DNA from: a virus
IMG/VR virus record: IMGVR_UViG_3300032289_001637
Span: 30,159-94,158 of that record
Length of the DNA stretch: 64,000 nucleotides
Reading direction: 5' to 3' (one strand)
Shown here: piece after piece, positions 55,201-63,322 of the stretch
Layout of the letters: the number at the start of each line of letters is the position of its first letter
Numbering within the stretch: the stretch's first letter is position 1
The notes under the pieces: generated by a model
Told to the model about the DNA's origin: nothing
What the model saw: only the letters and a program-made list of their open reading frames with translations
The model's database searches: none
Made by a program: the position numbers and the translations under genes

Positions 55201-57012
55201 TTATCCAATTACTACAACACGGTAAGTGTCAGCATTAATTGTTGTTGCACTATTGATTTTAATAGTTATAGCAGATGTTGATGTATGTTGTACATCTACT
55301 TCTACCTGTGCATAATCAGCAGCAACTTCATATACTTGAACTGTTACATCCTTGGTTCCAAGGTTATGTGTTACAGTCCATGTGCATACTCCAGCGGTTG
55401 ATGTTAGTGATGTATTGCCAATTGCATATTTCTTTGGGAATCCATCAGTTACTAACTTTGATTCTACAGAAGAAATATCAACAGCAAGACCACTACCAGT
55501 TGTCAAATAGCTTGTTGAAGCTGTAATGATACCAGCAGTTAATGTTCCAGCACTTCCAGAATTATCTGAATATGTGAAATCAATCGTTGAAGAGTCTGTT
55601 AGCATTGTGCCAACTGTATCTTCAACATACTCCTGTAATCCAGTTATATCAGATGTTGCATGTGTATGACCTTCAAGAGAGATAGCAGTTTCACTACCTA
55701 GCAATCCAGCTGACCACTTATCTGATGATTCATTCCAAATTAAAGAAGCATTGGTTGAATCACCACGCTCAACTTCAATACCTGCATTTGCTGCAGGAAC
55801 TCCAGTTACGTTGCTATTAAGGGTAATTTGATTATCCTCAACTAGCAAAGTTTCTGTATTTAAAGTTGTTACGCTTCCGCTTACAGTTAGATTACCAGTT
55901 ACACCAAGATTTCCTCCGATTGTTACATCGTCTGGAAGACCAACTGTAATTGCTCCAGCAGATGCTGAAACAGTTACTTCATTAGCTGTTCCTGTGATAG
56001 ATGTCACACCAGTATTAGTAATAACTAGGCTTGAACCTTCACCACCTGAACCAGTTACACTGATACCTGCACCAGATGCACTTGCACCTGATACATAGTC
56101 ACCAGTTGTATCTGTACCAAGAGCAACAGAGTTTGCTGCAATAGTTGCTTCAATCGTTACATTCTGACTTCCGTTAAAGTTAACGCTACCACTTAGATCA
56201 CCACTAAGACCTATAGACCTTTCTGTCTGTAAGGTAGAAGCAGTGCTTGCGTTACCAGTTAAAGCACCAGTTACGTTTGCTGTAATTGAGTCTGGAAGAC
56301 CAATTGTTACTGCTCCAGCAGATCCTGAAACGGTTACTTCATTAGCTGTTCCAGCAACGGATGTTACACCAGTGTTAGAAATGGTTAGAGTTGAACCTTC
56401 ACCACCTGAACCAGTTACGCTGATACCTGCACCAGATGCATTTGCACCTGCTACATAGTCACCAGTTGTATCTGCACCAAGAGCAACAGAATCTGCTACA
56501 ATATCTGCTGTAATTGTTACGTTCTGACTTCCGTCAAAACTAACACTACCACTTAAAGATCCACCAAGACCGATAGATCTTGCTGTCTGTAAGGTATTAG
56601 CAGTGCTTGCGTTACCAGTTAAAGCACCAGTCACGTTTGCTGTAATTGAGTCTGGGAGACCAATTGTTACTGCTCCAGCTGATGCTGAAACGGTTACTTC
56701 ATTAACTGTTCCAGAAACACTAGTCACACCAGTATTTGAAATTGTAAGAGAGTTACCAGCATCATCATAGTTTAATGATATTCCAGTTCCGCTATCAAGT
56801 AGATCATTTACTGCATCTCCAATAAGTTCAACAGAGCCAACGGGTTCCCATTGACTAGTTGTACCATTGTAGACTTTTAGCGACTGAATAACGGTATTAA
56901 AATAAAGTTGACCAGCAACTCCAGTACCTGGATCTGTAGCCAAATTATGTATAACACCATTTTGCAATTCATTACGATTTAAATCAATACTTGTTAAAAA
57001 TTTTCTAGACAT
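55201..57012 (-). CDS. Tail fibre protein with 120-aa repeats
   Basis: A 603-aa fibre. It holds three near-identical repeats of about 120 residues (360 bp period; nucleotide copies at about 55921, 56281 and 56641), each with the GISVTGSGGEG, TANEVTVSxSAGAVTIGLPD and NVTGALTGNAST blocks. The N-terminus (MSRKFLTSIDLNRNEL) is related to the neighbouring 722-aa fibre. Similar repeats are known in cyanophage fibres. GGAGGTGAAAATAT is a strong ribosome site. Confidence 0.85.
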   Translation of the reverse strand: MSRKFLTSIDLNRNELQNGVIHNLATDPGTGVAGQLYFNTVIQSLKVYNGTTSQWEPVGSVELIGDAVNDLLDSGTGISLNYDDAGNSLTISNTGVTSVSGTVNEVTVSASAGAVTIGLPDSITANVTGALTGNASTANTLQTARSIGLGGSLSGSVSFDGSQNVTITADIVADSVALGADTTGDYVAGANASGAGISVTGSGGEGSTLTISNTGVTSVAGTANEVTVSGSAGAVTIGLPDSITANVTGALTGNASTASTLQTERSIGLSGDLSGSVNFNGSQNVTIEATIAANSVALGTDTTGDYVSGASASGAGISVTGSGGEGSSLVITNTGVTSITGTANEVTVSASAGAITVGLPDDVTIGGNLGVTGNLTVSGSVTTLNTETLLVEDNQITLNSNVTGVPAANAGIEVERGDSTNASLIWNESSDKWSAGLLGSETAISLEGHTHATSDITGLQEYVEDTVGTMLTDSSTIDFTYSDNSGSAGTLTAGIITASTSYLTTGSGLAVDISSVESKLVTDGFPKKYAIGNTSLTSTAGVCTWTVTHNLGTKDVTVQVYEVAADYAQVEVDVQHTSTSAITIKINSATTINADTYRVVVIG

Positions 57013-57030
57013 ATATTTTCACCTCCTTCA

Positions 57031-57504
57031 TTATGATAAATAAGCCCTTCCCGAAAATGCTCCGACAAAGGTTAAAACTACAGTACTTGAATTTGGATAG
57101 TTATATGACCCCTCAACAACTGTTCCTGATGTATCAACTACTGTAATATTAGGGGTAAACCCTAATCCATGTGTTATGTTCCATACTGAAGATGGTACTG
57201 ATTGAATATGAACATAACTAATCTCTTGACTTTGAGCTAAACCTGTTGGACTTCCCCAACCAGAATTTGTTTTTGGACCATACAAATTCATGTTTGATGT
57301 ATCTAAGTAAAAATCTCCAATAATGCCAATACCTATTGAAGGCACTCCAACGCCATTTAAAAGACCTGTACTTCTTGGACCTTGTGGACCAGAGGTTCCT
57401 AAATCTACGTTTACTATTTGTTCTGTTAAGTTTATATCTACGTTTGTTTCATTTATAGAAACATTATTATTTATTTGACTAAGCTCTACTTTAACTTCAG
57501 GCAT
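57031..57504 (-). CDS. Tail protein with short collagen-like patch
   Basis: A 157-aa protein. The middle reads GTSGPQGPRSTG, a short collagen-like patch, and the C-terminal half is a beta-rich domain (GLGFTPNITVVDTSGTVVEGSY). The stop of the gene before it overlaps this ATG. Probably a fibre stalk-base protein. Confidence 0.6.
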   Translation of the reverse strand: MPEVKVELSQINNNVSINETNVDINLTEQIVNVDLGTSGPQGPRSTGLLNGVGVPSIGIGIIGDFYLDTSNMNLYGPKTNSGWGSPTGLAQSQEISYVHIQSVPSSVWNITHGLGFTPNITVVDTSGTVVEGSYNYPNSSTVVLTFVGAFSGRAYLS

Positions 57505-57857
57505 TATCTAGTTACCTCTGGAGTTACATTAAATGTACCTTCAATTAATCTATCAACAATATTTGATGGACTTACTATTTCTAGGTCATATACATGTGTT
57601 CCAGTAGGGAATTGAGATGTAGCACTTGCTGAAATTAATATATCAATTGTTCCAGCAGATCCACCTAATGTAATTCCACTACCAGATACTAATGATACTA
57701 ATGGATTTTGTGAATAATATGCTTCTCTTACTTGAAGTCTTGAGGAATAACCAGATAAATTTACTGGAACTTCATCCAAGGTGTATGTCAAAGTTCTTCT
57801 AAACGTGCTTCCTTGTGGACAAACAAAGTTTACAAGCCCTGGGGTCATTTTGGGCAC
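57504..57857 (-). CDS. Small tail-fibre-associated protein (paralogue)
   Basis: A 117-aa protein with a beta layout like the 128-aa gene at 49788-50174 (FVCPQGSTFRRTLTYTLDE, then YDLEIVSPSNI). AGGAGTGCCC before the ATG; a TATAAT lies 20 or so bases further. Function unknown; part of the fibre cluster. Confidence 0.65.
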   Translation of the reverse strand: MPKMTPGLVNFVCPQGSTFRRTLTYTLDEVPVNLSGYSSRLQVREAYYSQNPLVSLVSGSGITLGGSAGTIDILISASATSQFPTGTHVYDLEIVSPSNIVDRLIEGTFNVTPEVTR

Positions 57858-57896
57858 TCCTATTTATTTCTTACTTTCCTATTATAGCAAACTATT

Positions 57897-58193
57897 TTAT
57901 TTCTTATCTGCAATATATGCTACTAGAACATCGTGAATTACTTTTACTTCTCCAGTTAACTGCTTAACATCTGCTTTAATTTCACCTTGATTTTCTGACA
58001 ATCCATTTACTTTATCTGCAAGGCTTGAGCCACCATTTGGAAATATCTGATGCTCTACACGATCAAGGCGATCTGCTATAGTTCTACCCTTTTCATCTTT
58101 ACCAAGAATTCTTTCAAATTTTCTTAGGGTTGCATATCCAACGCCTAGAATGGCGGTAAGTGATAAAAACATTTGCCAGTTTTCAACAAACAT
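57897..58193 (-). CDS. Membrane-anchored coiled-coil protein
   Basis: A 98-aa protein if started at the ATG at 58193, though a GTG at 58211 or a longer frame from 58280 are open. One hydrophobic segment (MFLSLTAILGVGYATL) is followed by a charged helical tail (ADRLDRVEHQIF, then KADVKQLTGEVKVIHDVL). Holin-accessory or spanin-like proteins share this plan. Start unsure because the AGGAG at 58226-58230 is too far from either candidate. Confidence 0.55.
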   Translation of the reverse strand: MFVENWQMFLSLTAILGVGYATLRKFERILGKDEKGRTIADRLDRVEHQIFPNGGSSLADKVNGLSENQGEIKADVKQLTGEVKVIHDVLVAYIADKK

Positions 58194-58280
58194 AGATATT
58201 GAATTATTCACGATTTTATGGTACAATCTCCTATAAGACTTAATCACAATTATAACATATAAATAACATAGGAGTAACAA

Positions 58281-58499
58281 ATGCCTGAAACAAAAGTAAA
58301 AGAAAAAGTATTAAAAATTGCAGATCGTTGTGATAGATGTGGTGCTCAAGCATTTGTACTTGCTAGTGGAGTTTCAGGGGAATTAATGTTTTGTGGTCAT
58401 CATTATCACAAATATGAATATGCAATTACTCAATGGGCTTATAAGATTGTTAATGAATTAGATACTATTAATGAAAAGTCTGCAAGTAGTAATATTTAA
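58281..58499 (+). CDS. Small Cys/His protein, actinobacterial family-like (+ strand)
   Basis: A 72-aa + strand protein, moron-like within the leftward block. It reads ADRCDRCGAQAFV near the N-terminus and LMFCGHHYHKYE in the middle, a C-x2-C plus C-x-H-H pattern as in small actinobacterial proteins I recall (DUF7455-like). AGGAG at the right distance before the ATG. Ends 4 bases into the opposing gene. Supports an actinobacterial host; function unknown. Confidence 0.7.
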   Translation: MPETKVKEKVLKIADRCDRCGAQAFVLASGVSGELMFCGHHYHKYEYAITQWAYKIVNELDTINEKSASSNI

Positions 58500-59359
58500 T
58501 CCCAGTATCCTGGTCCATAATTTTCAAGTGTTAAACTCCAGGTAACTGCTGGACCTACACCAACAGCATTTACTGCTTGAACTGTTAATTCATAATCTCC
58601 CCATGAACCACCTACTGAATAAGAAGTTGAATAATATGGAGAAGTTCCATAATTTAAGAAATAGTAAAGAATAGGGCTGCCGTTATCCGCAGGTGGATCC
58701 CAATAAAAGTTACCAGAAAGGTTTGCAGTTTGAGCACTTCCATATGAAGTTAGAGCACTTGGGACACCAGCAAAAGTAGTAGCACTTGTTGCAGGGTTTG
58801 TATTAGGACCAGCACCAACAGAGTTGTTAGCACGAACTCTATATGAGTATCCAGTTGCAGGAGCTAATCCTGTATCACTAAATGAAGTAGTTGATCCATT
58901 TGCAGTGGTGTGAATTGGAGTTTCGTTTCTACTAATTGTGTAACTGGTAATAGCAGCACCACCGTTGCTAGATGGAGCAGCCCAACTTAGGTTAATGGAG
59001 TTACTACTTGCTGCAGTGGCAGTAAAGCTTTGTGGAGCAGTAGGAACAGTTGCAAGGGTTGTTGTACTAACTGATGCACTTATACTAGATCCAATAGAAT
59101 TATTTGCCGAAACTCTATATGAATAACTAGTTGCATTAGCCAATCCTGTGTCATTAAATGAAGTAACTGATCCACTTGCAGTTGTATGAATTGATGACAA
59201 ACCTCTATAAACTGTATAGTTCGTAATTGGTAAGCCTCCATCAAAACCAGGTGCGACCCAATTTAAAGATACAGAGTTACTTGTAGGACTTGCGGTAAAA
59301 GATGTAGGAGAACCAGGAACAGTTGCTCCACCTTGAGCAATAACACCAACAGGAATCAT
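58496..59359 (-). CDS. Fibronectin-III tail protein
   Basis: A 287-aa protein with two clear fibronectin-III domains (PGSPTSFTASPTSNSVSLNW and PTAPQSFTATAASSNSINLS openings, the latter with SYRVRANNSVGAG closing) and a C-terminal Ig-like remnant. The ATG at 59359 overlaps the preceding stop (TAATG), so I chose it over a TTG nine codons up. Close in sequence to the 785-aa gene. Confidence 0.75.
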   Translation of the reverse strand: MIPVGVIAQGGATVPGSPTSFTASPTSNSVSLNWVAPGFDGGLPITNYTVYRGLSSIHTTASGSVTSFNDTGLANATSYSYRVSANNSIGSSISASVSTTTLATVPTAPQSFTATAASSNSINLSWAAPSSNGGAAITSYTISRNETPIHTTANGSTTSFSDTGLAPATGYSYRVRANNSVGAGPNTNPATSATTFAGVPSALTSYGSAQTANLSGNFYWDPPADNGSPILYYFLNYGTSPYYSTSYSVGGSWGDYELTVQAVNAVGVGPAVTWSLTLENYGPGYWD

Positions 59360-60228
59360 TACTGTAAGTTTCCAATCAATACCCAAGTATTGGTCCCACG
59401 TTTAATCAAAGTTGCAGCAGACCATCTAGATTTAATTATGCGACTAGTAGCACCAGTAAGAGAATAGTAGTCAACTGTTACACTAGCAGAAGGAGAAATA
59501 GTTGTTGCACCAGCACCAGTTTGAATAACAGTAATTTCAGTACCAATTGGAAAAGCAACGCTTGCATTAAGTGGAACGGTAAGTGTATTAGCAGAAGCAT
59601 TGTTCATCTCAACATACTTACCAGCATCAGAAAGAATAAGAGTATAAGTAGTACCAGTTTGAGCATTAGTTGATGGATATAGTGGTGCATAAGTTGTAGA
59701 AGCAGATGCCTGGGTTAGGTAAGTTGTTGAGGCAGATGCTTGAGGAAGATACGTTGTAGAAGCAGATGCCTGGGTTAGGTACGTTGTTGAGGCAGATGCT
59801 TGAGGAAGATACGTTGTAGAAGCAGATGCCTGGGTTAGGTACGTTGTTGAGGCAGATGCTCTGGTTAGATAGTTTGTAGAAGCAGATGCCTGGGTTAGGT
59901 ACGTTGTTGAGGCAGATGCTTGAGGAAGATACGTTGTAGAAGCAGAAGCCTGGGTTAGGTACGTTGTTGAGGCAGATGCTCTGGTTAGATAGTTTGTAGA
60001 AGCAGAAGCCTGAGTTAGGTAAGTTGTTGAGGCAGATGCTGCAGTTAAATATGCTGATAAATCTGAACTATCTAGGAAATAATCTAAAGCAGACCAAACA
60101 CTTGATCCATTTCCAATTTTAAATTTTCCAGTATTTGTTTCAAATCCAATTTCACCTGCAAAAAGAGTGGGATTAGCACTTGTCCAGTTTGCTGCGGTAT
60201 CTCTTCTTACTTGAATTTTAGTTGCCAT
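59359..60228 (-). CDS. Tail fibre with Mtd-like N-terminus and decapeptide repeats
   Basis: A 289-aa fibre. Residues 1-55 match the N-terminal domain of Mtd-type fibres (KIQVRRDTAANWTSANPTLF, then GEIGFETNTGKFKIG). Residues about 60-180 are 12 copies of a 10-aa unit (ASASTTYLTQ and variants). The C-terminus (TNTWVLIGNLQ) is a short cap. A TATAAT lies 8 bases before the ATG, with no Shine-Dalgarno. No reverse transcriptase or template repeat is in the window, so it need not be part of a diversity system. Confidence 0.82.
   Translation of the reverse strand: MATKIQVRRDTAANWTSANPTLFAGEIGFETNTGKFKIGNGSSVWSALDYFLDSSDLSAYLTAASASTTYLTQASASTNYLTRASASTTYLTQASASTTYLPQASASTTYLTQASASTNYLTRASASTTYLTQASASTTYLPQASASTTYLTQASASTTYLPQASASTTYLTQASASTTYAPLYPSTNAQTGTTYTLILSDAGKYVEMNNASANTLTVPLNASVAFPIGTEITVIQTGAGATTISPSASVTVDYYSLTGATSRIIKSRWSAATLIKRGTNTWVLIGNLQ
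59690..60050 (-). repeat. 30-bp tandem repeat array (fibre 2)
   Basis: Twelve 30-bp units, each coding for ASAST(T/N)YL(T/P)(Q/R). Near-identical at DNA level, shared with the array in the adjacent gene. Confidence 0.9.
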
Positions 60229-60236
60229 AATAATTA

Positions 60237-60242
60237 ATTATA
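60237..60242 (-). promoter_or_regulatory. -10 box of leaderless promoter (fibre 2)
   Basis: TATAAT on the minus strand, 8 bases before the ATG at 60228. Confidence 0.5.
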
Positions 60243-60274
60243 TCATTAAAGATTAATTATAATTCTGCAAACTA

Positions 60275-61762
60275 CTACAATTCCGCACTAAATCCGATAT
60301 AGCCAGAAGATGAAAGAGAAAGAACAATTCCCTCACCAATGGTAAATACTGAACTCCCATGTGTGTAAGTAATTGTTGGAATACCTATTGCTTGTAATGT
60401 AGAAGTCAAAACAGTAGTTCCTGTGTTGTATAAAGTCCCAGCCGAAGCAAATCTTGAAACAGAAAAACCTGAAGAATCAATAGATGAAGCTTGAGTTCTA
60501 AGTGAATTTACTGCAAGAACAGGAGCATTAATACCAGTTGCAGAAAACGCATATCCCGTGCCGATAAGAGATGTAGAACCATTGCCATTTAGTCTGTGGT
60601 AATACCTTCGACACAATTCTAGTTCTATACCAACATGTCTGTACTCAAAAGGGGTAGCGGTTGAACCTAGTTCTAGTTGTAAGCCTGTAACTTCAAACCA
60701 GTCATTAGCACCAGCAGTGCCAACTGGTGTTTGAAGAAGAAGAATTGATAGTGAAGACATAGTACTTGAAATAGTTGCTGTATAAGTAAAGCGTTGCCAA
60801 GAAGTAGTTAAAGTTGCTGTACTATTAAGTGCATTTGTTTGATTAGTCATACCATTACGAACAGATTCGTCAATACCAGTTCCTGTAACCAGTTGTACGG
60901 TTAAGGCGTTTGAAGCAGCTGAGTAGTTAGCTCCAGCACGAGCGTAAAAAGATAAGGAAACAGTCCTTCCTCTTAAAGCCCAAGCGTTAGCGGTCTCAAT
61001 ATGTTGAGTAAAAGCAATTGCTGCAGTGGATATATCACTTGCTATACGCTGAACACGAAGTGCGTAACGAAAATTTGCAGGAATTGTTGCGGTATCAGTA
61101 CTTTGAGACCAAGAAGCTCCTGAAGCTAACCCTGCTCGGTAAACATTCCAACGATCTGCTGTGTAAACAGTAGATGCACCAATAGCTGTAGGACTAGCTG
61201 TAGTAGGTGCACCACGTTGCCAAATATCCATTTCACCATTAATAATTAAGTTACGAAAACCTGTTTGAGCTGTTGGAACTATTGGTGCATAAGTGCTTGA
61301 GGCAGATGCTTGGGTAAGATAGGTACTTGAAGCAGAAGCCTGGGTAAGATAGGTACTTGAAGCAGATACCTGAGGAAGATAGGTACTTGAAGCAGATGCT
61401 TGGGTAAGATAGGTACTTGAAGCAGATGCCTGAGGAAGATACGTTGTTGATGCAGAAGCCTGGGTTAGGTATGTTGTTGAGGCAGATGCTCTGGTTAGAT
61501 AGTTTGTGGAAGCAGAAGCCTGGGTAAGATAGGTACTTGAAGCAGATGCCTGAGGAAGATACGTTGTAGAAGCAGAAGCCTGAGTTAGGTAAGTTGTAGA
61601 GGCAGATGCTCTGGTTAGATAGGTTGTTGATGCAGAAGCCTGGGTCAGGTAAGTTGTAGAAGCAGAAGACTGAGTAAGATATATGACTGAGGCAGATGCC
61701 TGGGTAAGTAGGGATCCTAGCTGAGATGATGAAGCTGTTCTAACAACTGTTACATTTGCCAT
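60275..61762 (-). CDS. Tail fibre with decapeptide repeats and carbohydrate-binding-like C-terminus
   Basis: A 495-aa fibre. Residues about 20-160 are 14 copies of the same 10-aa unit as the next gene. Residues about 165-390 begin RNLIINGEMDIWQRGAP, a tail-fibre domain opening I know, and run through a beta-sandwich (RTVSLSFYARAGANYSAAS) to GLQLELGSTATPFEYRHV. This C-terminal half probably binds host glycans. TATAAT lies 8 bases before the ATG; no Shine-Dalgarno. First gene of the fibre block. Confidence 0.85.
   Translation of the reverse strand: MANVTVVRTASSSQLGSLLTQASASVIYLTQSSASTTYLTQASASTTYLTRASASTTYLTQASASTTYLPQASASSTYLTQASASTNYLTRASASTTYLTQASASTTYLPQASASSTYLTQASASSTYLPQVSASSTYLTQASASSTYLTQASASSTYAPIVPTAQTGFRNLIINGEMDIWQRGAPTTASPTAIGASTVYTADRWNVYRAGLASGASWSQSTDTATIPANFRYALRVQRIASDISTAAIAFTQHIETANAWALRGRTVSLSFYARAGANYSAASNALTVQLVTGTGIDESVRNGMTNQTNALNSTATLTTSWQRFTYTATISSTMSSLSILLLQTPVGTAGANDWFEVTGLQLELGSTATPFEYRHVGIELELCRRYYHRLNGNGSTSLIGTGYAFSATGINAPVLAVNSLRTQASSIDSSGFSVSRFASAGTLYNTGTTVLTSTLQAIGIPTITYTHGSSVFTIGEGIVLSLSSSGYIGFSAEL
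61285..61720 (-). repeat. 30-bp tandem repeat array (fibre 1)
   Basis: Fourteen 30-bp units like those in the neighbouring gene, with small differences (TTY, STY, LPQ, LTR). Confidence 0.9.
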
Positions 61763-61770
61763 AATGATTA

Positions 61771-61776
61771 ATTATA
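61771..61776 (-). promoter_or_regulatory. -10 box of leaderless promoter (fibre 1)
   Basis: TATAAT on the minus strand, 8 bases before the ATG at 61762. Context matches the box before the fibre 2 gene base for base except one. Confidence 0.5.
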
Positions 61777-62066
61777 CCATTTTAAAAAATTCGCAAAAAA
61801 TCCGCAAATTAAAAACGCAAAAATCGGCAAAATAGTATAACCCACCCCCTTATATAAATATACAGCTACGCTGTTCTTTGTTATATATGGAGGATTTTTT
61901 GGGGGTTTGAATTATTATATAAATATGCAGATATTCCCTATATGAAGAATATGCCAGATATGTCTATATTGTCAACATGTTAATAAGAATAAAGGATGCT
62001 AACGCATATGACCAGAAATGAATTTAATTAACCCCGAAAATATACAAAAATAGATGTTTTTATTTA

Positions 62067-62147
62067 TTAACTGCCAGATAGTGTAGACATTAAAATTGCT
62101 ACTATTATAATCCAGAAGATGTATCTATAGTATTCTTTATTACTCAT
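62067..62147 (-). CDS. Possible 26-aa membrane peptide
   Basis: A 26-aa frame, MSNKEYY then a single hydrophobic run (IFWIIIVAILM), ending STLSGS. A GAGAAACAC lies just upstream of the ATG. Too short for a statistical case, but charged start plus one membrane span is typical of small phage peptides. Confidence 0.35.
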   Translation of the reverse strand: MSNKEYYRYIFWIIIVAILMSTLSGS

Positions 62148-62346
62148 GTGTTTCTCTTTCTTTTAATAATTTCATTCCCCTGCCCCCCGAATTTTCTAAA
62201 ACTTTTTTGATTCGCTGCACTCATAGTGTAATTGCATTTTTTATACTTGTCAAGTTGAGCTGCCAGAAACATTGAACTATTGAATTATTTGTAACACAAT
62301 TGTAACATATCATCTCACATATTGAGATATATATTCATTACCCCGC

Positions 62347-62407
62347 AAAATCTGAATATTTTTATTTTTGCAGCTAGATCCCATTTTGAAGAAAATCTGA
62401 ATATTTT
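62347..62407. repeat. 16-bp direct repeat pair
   Basis: AAAATCTGAATATTTT at 62347-62362 and again at 62392-62407, 45 bp apart, in non-coding DNA. Possible protein binding site. Confidence 0.8.
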
Positions 62408-62439
62408 GTTAATGTGTATGATGCGTAAAAATAGAAAAA

Positions 62440-62461
62440 GCTCACCTTTTTATTAGTGAGC
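62440..62461 (-). terminator. Intrinsic terminator of small-gene cluster
   Basis: Minus strand stem GCTCAC / GTGAGC with a 10-base loop, followed by TTTTTCTATTTTT. It directly follows the stop at 62470. Confidence 0.85.
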
Positions 62462-62469
62462 CCATCTGG

Positions 62470-62655
62470 TTAGATAATTTGAAAGTCTTCTACCTCTTGG
62501 CAGTTCAAACAATTTTCTAAGTCTTCACAATAGCAACCGTGAAATTCTCCTGCACAGTCTTGACAATAGAGAACACTAGTTGACTTTTTATTTTTAGAAT
62601 TGAAAGCCTTTCCAATTCGATGTCCTGGATGTTCTAAAGTTATAGAATTAATCAT
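62470..62655 (-). CDS. Small zinc-binding protein (61 aa)
   Basis: A 61-aa protein with YCQDCAGEFHGCYCEDLEN in the middle and CLNCQEV near the end: seven Cys, several as C-x2-C or C-x-C. AGAGGGGTAAGAA gives a good ribosome site. Its stop lies just before an intrinsic terminator. Early small protein, function unknown. Confidence 0.7.
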   Translation of the reverse strand: MINSITLEHPGHRIGKAFNSKNKKSTSVLYCQDCAGEFHGCYCEDLENCLNCQEVEDFQII

Positions 62656-62658
62656 TTC

Positions 62659-62847
62659 TTACCCCTCTAACATTTCGCAAATACCTGCACCAATGGCAGA
62701 TAGTAAACCGATAACGGCTGTCGCTATCATCACATTGGCAGACATAAAGTCAAAGCCAATAACTAGTAATTGTAATTCTAGTAGTAGTGCAGGTAATGAG
62801 AATACCGCAATGAATACAAGTGGTGCAATAAGGTTGTAGATAAACAT
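62659..62847 (-). CDS. Small membrane protein (62 aa)
   Basis: A 62-aa hydrophobic protein with two membrane spans (LIAPLVFIAVFSLPALLLEL and VMIATAVIGLLSAIGAGI) and few charges. AGAGG lies about 11 bases before the ATG. Sits between two Cys-rich genes in the leftward early cluster. Function unknown. Confidence 0.6.
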   Translation of the reverse strand: MFIYNLIAPLVFIAVFSLPALLLELQLLVIGFDFMSANVMIATAVIGLLSAIGAGICEMLEG

Positions 62848-62850
62848 AAT

Positions 62851-62982
62851 TTAGAATTCCTCTGTTAGTTCGTAGGAGTCAGGTTCGCAGATAATGCAAT
62901 ACACATTTTCCCAAGGGGTTAGTTTGTCTCCACATTCAACACACTTGGTTTTAGTAATGTTCTCGTATGCTAGTTCAGTCAT
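62851..62982 (-). CDS. Small zinc-finger protein (43 aa)
   Basis: A 43-aa protein with C-x2-C twice (KCVECGDK and YCIICEPD), a compact zinc ribbon. GGAAGTCAAA before the ATG and a leader identical in part (ACAAACGAAAGG) to those of the rightward genes. It is the first leftward gene next to the probable origin; the promoter-like element at 63015-63037 precedes it. Confidence 0.75.
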   Translation of the reverse strand: MTELAYENITKTKCVECGDKLTPWENVYCIICEPDSYELTEEF

Positions 62983-63014
62983 TTTGACTTCCTTTCGTTT
63001 GTTTCTATGTTCTA

Positions 63015-63037
63015 AACTTAGCAGATACCACCGACAA
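63015..63037 (-). promoter_or_regulatory. Promoter-like element, leftward
   Basis: Minus strand TTGTCG, 11 bases ending TCTGC, TAAGTT: same spacing and same TCTGC core as the rightward copies. Upstream of the 43-aa gene. Confidence 0.6.
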
Positions 63038-63276
63038 AATCAAGCCAGAAACGCCTTTTTGAGATGAATAGTTAGTGAACAATAACTCACAGGTTATCCA
63101 CAGGATCCAGGCTGCGCCCCGTTTTCCACAGGTTATCCACAGCCTGTTAAGAAGTTGTTAATAAGTCCCCATTTTCTATGTATAAGTTGTGTATAACTAC
63201 TATGATTTATGTGTATAAGTTGTGAATTAATTGTTCATCTATTGTTCATTTAACTACCCCCCTAAATGGGGCAAAA

Positions 63277-63299
63277 TTGTCAGACCCCTCTGCTAAGAT
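63277..63299 (+). promoter_or_regulatory. Promoter-like element, rightward copy 1
   Basis: TTGTCA, 11 bases (GACCCCTCTGC), TAAGAT. The -10-like box is joined to an extended TGC. It drives the first rightward gene. Confidence 0.7.
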
Positions 63300-63322
63300 G
63301 AAATCATAAAGCAGTTGAGAAT

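Larger units (their letters stand above)
61777..62469. other. Long AT-rich stretch with little coding
   Basis: About 700 bases with no convincing gene other than a possible 26-aa membrane peptide at 62067-62147. It holds a 16-bp direct repeat at 62347-62362 and 62392-62407, a perfect 6-bp inverted repeat ATCTCA / TGAGAT near 62310-62330, and a terminator at 62440-62461. It separates the fibre block from the small-gene cluster and likely carries control signals for the late operon. Confidence 0.6.

Noticed and set aside
59359-60228. Diversity-generating retroelement, because of the Mtd-like fibre N-terminus
   Set aside because: No reverse transcriptase, template repeat or accessory gene in the window, and the N-terminal domain alone is common in fibres.
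61285-61720. CRISPR-like array from regular 30-bp units
   Set aside because: The units are contiguous coding repeats (ASASTTYLTQ) with no spacers.
61777-62466. tRNA or other structured RNA gene in the non-coding gap
   Set aside because: I looked for a T-loop (GGTTCRA) and acceptor stem and found none; small hairpins only.
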